Source: an uncultured Eubacteriales bacterium (GTDB lineage: Bacteria > Bacillota > Clostridia > Christensenellales > UBA1242). Taken from it: a stretch of 7,487 nt of DNA. A program made the translations under genes and the position numbers. The first letter of the stretch is position 1. Every line of letters begins with the position of its first letter. The stretch spans positions 1 through 7,487 of the forward strand of contig CARFEX010000037.1 of assembly GCA_948971535.1 (NCBI GenBank), written 5' to 3'. Shown here in pieces: positions 5,428 to 7,487 of the stretch. Below the pieces are notes generated by a model. It made no database searches. It was not told the origin of the DNA and worked only from the letters and a program-made list of their open reading frames with translations.

Positions 5428-6147
5428 ATGAAACCTATTATTGGACTTGTAAGCAAACATAAGGAAACAGACAGAAAACGAAACCTAACCTATATTTGCG
5501 ATGAGATGAAAGATGTAATATTTAAAAATAATGCTATCGCTATAGGTATTGTTCCTTCTATGAAAAAGATTACACTCGTCAACCAAGCTAATGAAACTGA
5601 AATATACAAAAATTTAGAAAATATATTCACTGAGCAAGAGCAAGACGATATGGCAAAACAAATAAAGCTTTGCAATGGCATTATTCTTTCTGGAGGAACT
5701 GAAAGTGATGCTTATGAAATGTGGATTGCAAAATTTTGTTATGAAAATGATATACCTATTCTTGGTATTTGTGCTGGTCATAACAATCTAGTAAGAGGTA
5801 TAGGCGGAAGCACCAAAAAAGTTGCAAACCCCGAATTGCATAGGCAGGCTGAGCTTGATTATGTACATTCTATAATCATAGATAAAACATCAGATTTTTA
5901 TAATTATGTAAATGTAGAAAAAATGAAAGTAAATTCAAGACACCAAAATACAATCGACAACCCTGCCAGTTTAACTATCGCAGCTTATGATGAATTTGGC
6001 AATATTGAAGTAACTGAGGACAAATCAAAAAAATGTTTTCTTGGCATGCGATTCCATCCAGAATCATTATATCTTATAGATAAATTGCATAACAAAATTT
6101 TTCAAAAGTTTATAGAAATTTGTAGTGAAAGCACAAAAAATAAATAG
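5428..6147 (+). CDS. Class I glutamine-amidotransferase-like hydrolase, peptidase C26 (PuuD-like)
   Basis: 239 residues, about the family length. AAAAGGAG (5415-5422) sets the start. The fold is the class I GATase domain: KPIIGLVS (2-9) begins it, ILSGGTES (86-93) is the oxyanion-side glycine turn, GICAGHNNL (113-121) holds nucleophile Cys115, NSRHQNTI (169-176) matches the NSxHHQ region of the gamma-glutamyl hydrolase branch, and RFHPES (208-213) supplies His210 and Glu212. All three catalytic residues are present. This branch hydrolyses gamma-glutamyl bonds, for example gamma-Glu-GABA, as a stand-alone cytoplasmic enzyme; no synthetase domain or partner is present. The real substrate is unknown, and no putrescine-pathway genes are nearby. 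GHNNL replaces the more usual GHQ/GMQ sequence after the nucleophile. It is divergent from the aminopeptidase gene. Stop is TAG. Confidence 0.88.
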   Translation: MKPIIGLVSKHKETDRKRNLTYICDEMKDVIFKNNAIAIGIVPSMKKITLVNQANETEIYKNLENIFTEQEQDDMAKQIKLCNGIILSGGTESDAYEMWIAKFCYENDIPILGICAGHNNLVRGIGGSTKKVANPELHRQAELDYVHSIIIDKTSDFYNYVNVEKMKVNSRHQNTIDNPASLTIAAYDEFGNIEVTEDKSKKCFLGMRFHPESLYLIDKLHNKIFQKFIEICSESTKNK

Positions 6148-6156
6148 GATGACTAT

Positions 6157-6164
6157 CCCCCCCC
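6157..6164. repeat. Homopolymeric C8 tract
   Basis: Eight consecutive C residues nine bases after the stop of the C26 hydrolase gene, in otherwise AT-rich DNA. It is in noncoding sequence, so no phase-variable frame is affected here. Confidence 0.95.
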
Positions 6165-6195
6165 TCAAGAAAGCTAAACTTATCTTTAACAACAA

Positions 6196-6230
6196 AAAAC
6201 TCATGTAGATATAACATGAGTTTTGTTTTG
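6196..6230. terminator. Bidirectional terminator between the C26 gene and the YgjV-like gene
   Basis: A perfect 11-bp stem, AAAACTCATGT (6196-6206) with ACATGAGTTTT (6214-6224), and a 7-base loop. TTTTGTTTT follows on the plus strand, and A-rich sequence on the left gives a U tract for the leftward gene ending at 6232. Confidence 0.88.
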
Positions 6231-6231
6231 A

Positions 6232-6534
6232 TTATTTTTCATCTTTAATAAATTCAGTTTCATTTACTTTATTGTTTTCAACTTGAGTTTGTTTTTGCTT
6301 TTTATGGTCGATAACCATTTTTATGACATAATACAACTTTACAATAATCAAAACGCCATTGAGTACTGCAGTACTTATTGCAGGCAAAATGCTTCCGTAC
6401 ACAACAAAGACCACAGAACCTACTAAATTCAAAATTCTCATACACAAACTACCTTTGTAAGATAGTGTTGGGAACAACATTGAAGCCAAAATTAATAGAG
6501 TTGCTGTAATGCCTATAACCTCTTTCCACTACAT
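6232..6534 (-). pseudogene. YgjV-family inner membrane protein with a stop at codon 2
   Basis: The gene keeps a promoter (6589-6561) and AAGGAG (6549-6544) nine bases before an ATG at 6534, but the next codon is TAG (6531-6529). After it the frame is open for 98 codons, beginning WKEVIGITATLLIL, the kind of N-terminus YgjV-family proteins have, then NLVGSVVFVVYGSILPA (36-52) and LNGVLIIVKLYYV (58-70). Three to four hydrophobic segments and a Lys/Asn/Glu-rich tail are visible. The rest of the gene shows no decay, so the lesion is recent, a sequencing error, or a real AUG-UAG regulatory arrangement. Restart could occur at TTG 6489, ATG 6480, or ATG 6441, the last after AAAGGTAG. Each would lose the first membrane segment. 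TAG ends two other genes here, so recoding is unlikely. The family's molecular function is unknown. Confidence 0.7.
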
Positions 6535-6560
6535 AATACTTTTCTCCTTTTTATAATTTT

Positions 6561-6589
6561 ATTATATTCTATTTTTTACAAAAAGGCAA
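6561..6589 (-). promoter_or_regulatory. Promoter of the YgjV-like gene
   Basis: On the minus strand, TTGCCT (6589-6584), 17 bases, then a perfect TATAAT (6566-6561). It places the transcript start near 6554, just upstream of the ribosome binding site, and shows that the control region is intact despite the codon-2 stop. Confidence 0.7.
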
Positions 6590-6595
6590 CGAAAA

Positions 6596-6679
6596 CTACA
6601 TTGATGATTCTGGTTCTTCATACTTTTGCTGAATTATATTCATTTTTTGTAAATCTTTTTCATAAATATTGAAAAACAA
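6596..6679 (-). pseudogene. Headless 3' remnant of a leftward gene (tentative)
   Basis: On the minus strand a 27-codon frame ends EKDLQKMNIIQQKYEEPESSM-stop (TAG 6598-6596). The charged composition looks like a real protein C-terminus rather than a chance AT-rich frame. A stop (TAA) lies just upstream at 6682-6680 and no ribosome binding site is present. It abuts and slightly overlaps the opposite-strand remnant at 6653-6892. Too short to identify, and it may be coincidental. Confidence 0.3.
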
Positions 6680-6892
6680 TTAATTAAATTAGAAAATTCT
6701 TTTGATGAGAAACTTAAAGTTCTTGAAACTTTGGAAGCAGAAAAACATGATATCATGAAAAGGTTTAATAATGCAAATGAACAGATAAAAATAGAAATTC
6801 AAAAAGAAATGAAAATAAGTGAAAAAAACTTCAAATTGTTAGCAGAAGAAACACTTATACTTAAAGAAAAAATTAAAAAACTTAAAAAGTAA
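6653..6892 (+). pseudogene. Headless coiled-coil ORF, probable 5'-truncated gene
   Basis: From the stop at 6650 the frame is open for 79 codons to TAA (6890-6892). From about 6668 it encodes a strongly helical, Lys/Glu-rich sequence with heptad spacing, starting IEKQLIKLENSFDEKLKVL and ending LKEKIKKLKK. No ATG or GTG occurs before 6755, and neither that ATG nor the TTG at 6731 has a ribosome binding site. A strong rightward terminator follows at 6930-6958. The body, end and terminator of a gene are thus present without its beginning. It could be part of a coiled-coil cell-surface, flagellar-chaperone or phage tail-type protein; the sequence does not decide. Starting at 6755 would give a 45-residue peptide. 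Confidence 0.5.
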
Positions 6893-6929
6893 TTTGTTTT
6901 ATAATATTTATCTTTTTTTATATTTTTGT

Positions 6930-6958
6930 GGCAAGTCTAAATAGACTTGCCTTTTTTT
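6930..6958 (+). terminator. Strong rightward intrinsic terminator
   Basis: GGCAAGTCT (6930-6938) and AGACTTGCC (6943-6951) form a perfect 9-bp stem with an AAAT loop, followed by seven Ts. It lies 38 bases after the stop of the coiled-coil frame and indicates a genuine rightward transcription unit there. Confidence 0.9.
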
Positions 6959-7148
6959 AGAAACGCAAGAATAACATGAATGTAATGAGTTTTTTCTTAT
7001 TAACTCTTACACATTTATATTTGAAATATAAAACCCAAGAAGTCAGCTTCAAAAATAAAATCTTACACCTTTTTCACACATTGGTCGTATTTGAACGATC
7101 TTTCTAACCAAAAACAACTAAAATTAACTATAAGAAAAAATGAATAGC
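6959..7148. other. AT-rich intergenic stretch with one 19-bp palindrome
   Basis: No coding sequence is supported on either strand. The only clear structure is a perfect palindrome at 7014-7032, TTTATATTT, G, AAATATAAA. A weak GAGTT/AACTC hairpin lies at 6987-7006. Nothing else recognised. Confidence 0.5.
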
Positions 7149-7151
7149 AAT

Positions 7152-7176
7152 AAAAAAAGCCTATTTAAATAGACTT
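7152..7176 (-). terminator. Duplicate copy of the tRNA-Ile terminator
   Basis: On the minus strand AAGTCTA and TAGGCTT (7176-7170, 7163-7157, one G-T pair) form a stem followed by seven Ts. It is the same sequence as the terminator behind the intact tRNA gene, carried along in the direct repeat. Confidence 0.6.
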
Positions 7177-7200
7177 CTCTGGTAGAGATGAGTGGACTCG
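7159..7200. repeat. 42-bp direct repeat, copy 1 (tRNA 3' end plus terminator)
   Basis: Identical over 42 bases to 7377-7418, at an offset of 218. It begins GCCTATTTAAATAGAC and ends GAGTGGACTCG. It contains the CCA end, the 3' acceptor strand and part of the T arm of tRNA-Ile, plus the terminator. Confidence 0.95.
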
Positions 7201-7253
7201 CGAATGTGTCGCAGACACGGAGTCGCGAAAGCGGACACCGACCCCCACCTTAT
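7180..7253 (-). pseudogene. Broken tRNA-Ile 3' half with a 35-base insert in the T loop
   Basis: Compared with the intact tRNA at 7398-7474, this copy holds the 3' side from the CCA end (7180-7182) to 7200. It then has 35 foreign bases (7201-7235) in place of three T-loop bases, and then 18 matching bases (7236-7253 = 7422-7439) covering the T stem, variable loop, anticodon 3' stem and two anticodon bases. The match stops inside the anticodon loop. The D arm and 5' half are absent, so it cannot make a tRNA. Confidence 0.8.
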
Positions 7254-7357
7254 AACAAATCTTGCGATTTGATGCGTCCGCTTTCACTCCCTAACAGTTC
7301 CTGATAAATCTTGCTTCGCAAGATACACAAATAAAATTTGTGTGGTGTGGGTCACAC
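7195..7357. repeat. Cluster of consecutive palindromes, possible mobile or structured element
   Basis: Successive inverted repeats: GACTC 7195-7199 with GAGTC 7220-7224, enclosing GTGTC 7206-7210 with GACAC 7214-7218; GAAAGCGGAC 7227-7236 with GTCCGCTTTC 7276-7285, enclosing CAAATC 7256-7261 with GATTTG 7266-7271; ATCTTGC 7308-7314 with GCAAGAT 7318-7324; ACACAAAT 7325-7332 with ATTTGTGT 7336-7343; GTGTG 7345-7349 with CACAC 7353-7357. The first part is clearly richer in G and C than its surroundings. No coding frame is evident. It resembles short palindromic interspersed elements or a structured RNA; one sequence cannot tell which. Confidence 0.65.
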
Positions 7358-7368
7358 ATTTAACAAAT

Positions 7369-7394
7369 AAAAAAAAGCCTATTTAAATAGACTT
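7369..7394 (-). terminator. Terminator of the tRNA-Ile gene
   Basis: On the minus strand, four bases after the CCA end, AAGTCTA (7394-7388) pairs with TAGGCTT (7381-7375) with one G-T pair, followed by eight Ts. Confidence 0.75.
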
Positions 7395-7418
7395 CTCTGG
7401 TAGAGATGAGTGGACTCG
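7377..7418. repeat. 42-bp direct repeat, copy 2 (within the intact tRNA-Ile locus)
   Basis: Identical to 7159-7200. This copy continues into the complete tRNA gene; after a three-base gap the similarity resumes for another 18 bases (7422-7439). Confidence 0.95.
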
Positions 7419-7474
7419 AACCACCGACCCCCACCTTATCAGGGTGGTGCTCTAACCGACTGAGCTACATCCCA
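7398..7474 (-). tRNA. tRNA-Ile (anticodon GAT)
   Basis: A complete 77-base cloverleaf with encoded CCA. On the minus strand: acceptor TGGGATG pairing with CATCTCT; D arm GCTC/GAGC; anticodon stem CCACC/GGTGG around CTGATAA with anticodon GAT at 7440-7438; T arm GGTGG-TTCGAGT-CCACT; discriminator A, then CCA (7400-7398). It reads AUC/AUU isoleucine codons. The first acceptor pair would be U1-U72, a mismatch, while pairs 2-7 form (one G-U). A terminator follows directly. The promoter must lie beyond the right edge. Confidence 0.93.
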
Positions 7475-7487
7475 TCATATTAAATTG

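Noticed and set aside
6529..6531. TAG reassigned to a sense codon
   Set aside because: TAG also ends the Sir2 gene and the C26 hydrolase gene at expected family lengths, so one TAG at codon 2 is better explained by mutation, error or regulation.
6604..6672. A 22-codon plus-strand frame as the missing start of the coiled-coil gene through a frameshift
   Set aside because: It has no properly spaced ribosome binding site, its composition (Phe/Leu/Tyr-rich) looks like a mirror frame, and it does not resemble the start of a coiled-coil protein.
6930..7176. The shared string TAAATAGACTT in the terminator at 6930-6958 and the tRNA terminators as a common repeat
   Set aside because: Only 11 bases match, in AT-rich hairpins; the flanks differ and chance is likely.
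7159..7418. A CRISPR-like array formed by the direct repeats
   Set aside because: There are only two copies, the spacing is 218 bases, and the repeat is explained by tRNA-Ile and its terminator.

Overview
The window looks like chromosomal DNA of a low-GC Firmicute (Bacillota), probably an uncultured clostridial lineage. I base this on the strong AT richness (about 30% GC by eye), strong AGGAG-type ribosome binding sites, sigma-A-like promoters (often with an extended TGnTATAAT -10 box), compact intergenic spaces with hairpin terminators, and protein families common in Clostridia. The species cannot be named from this sequence. Genes lie on both strands in short units.

Left part (1-2895). A promoter at the left edge drives a leftward gene outside the window. 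A rightward gene (167-1483) encodes a membrane protein that I read as a rhomboid-fold protein lacking every recognisable catalytic residue, with a very long acidic cytoplasmic tail. Across a bidirectional terminator lies a small two-helix membrane protein, also with an acidic tail, and then a Sir2-type NAD-dependent deacylase. Both are leftward and each has its own promoter.

Middle part (2895-4140). After an intergenic stretch with a lone hairpin terminator come two paralogous Xre/Cro-type regulators, leftward and without ribosome binding sites. Each is preceded by an inverted repeat. Divergent from the second is a 100-residue cysteine-rich coiled-coil protein whose putative -10 box sits between the arms of the second inverted repeat. 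This resembles a small self-contained regulatory cassette of unknown purpose.

Right-centre (4140-6225). A leftward M29 metallo-aminopeptidase is divergent from a class I glutamine-amidotransferase-like hydrolase (peptidase C26 / PuuD type). Both are recognisable enzymes with intact active sites, and both would act on peptides or gamma-glutamyl compounds.

Right part (6225-7487) is a decaying region. A YgjV-family membrane protein keeps its promoter and ribosome binding site but has a TAG stop as its second codon. Two headless reading-frame remnants lie back to back around 6670. A palindrome-rich block is flanked by a 42-bp direct repeat derived from the 3' half of a tRNA-Ile gene and its terminator. 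An intact tRNA-Ile(GAT) gene lies on the minus strand at the right end. No integrase, transposase or CRISPR array is visible.
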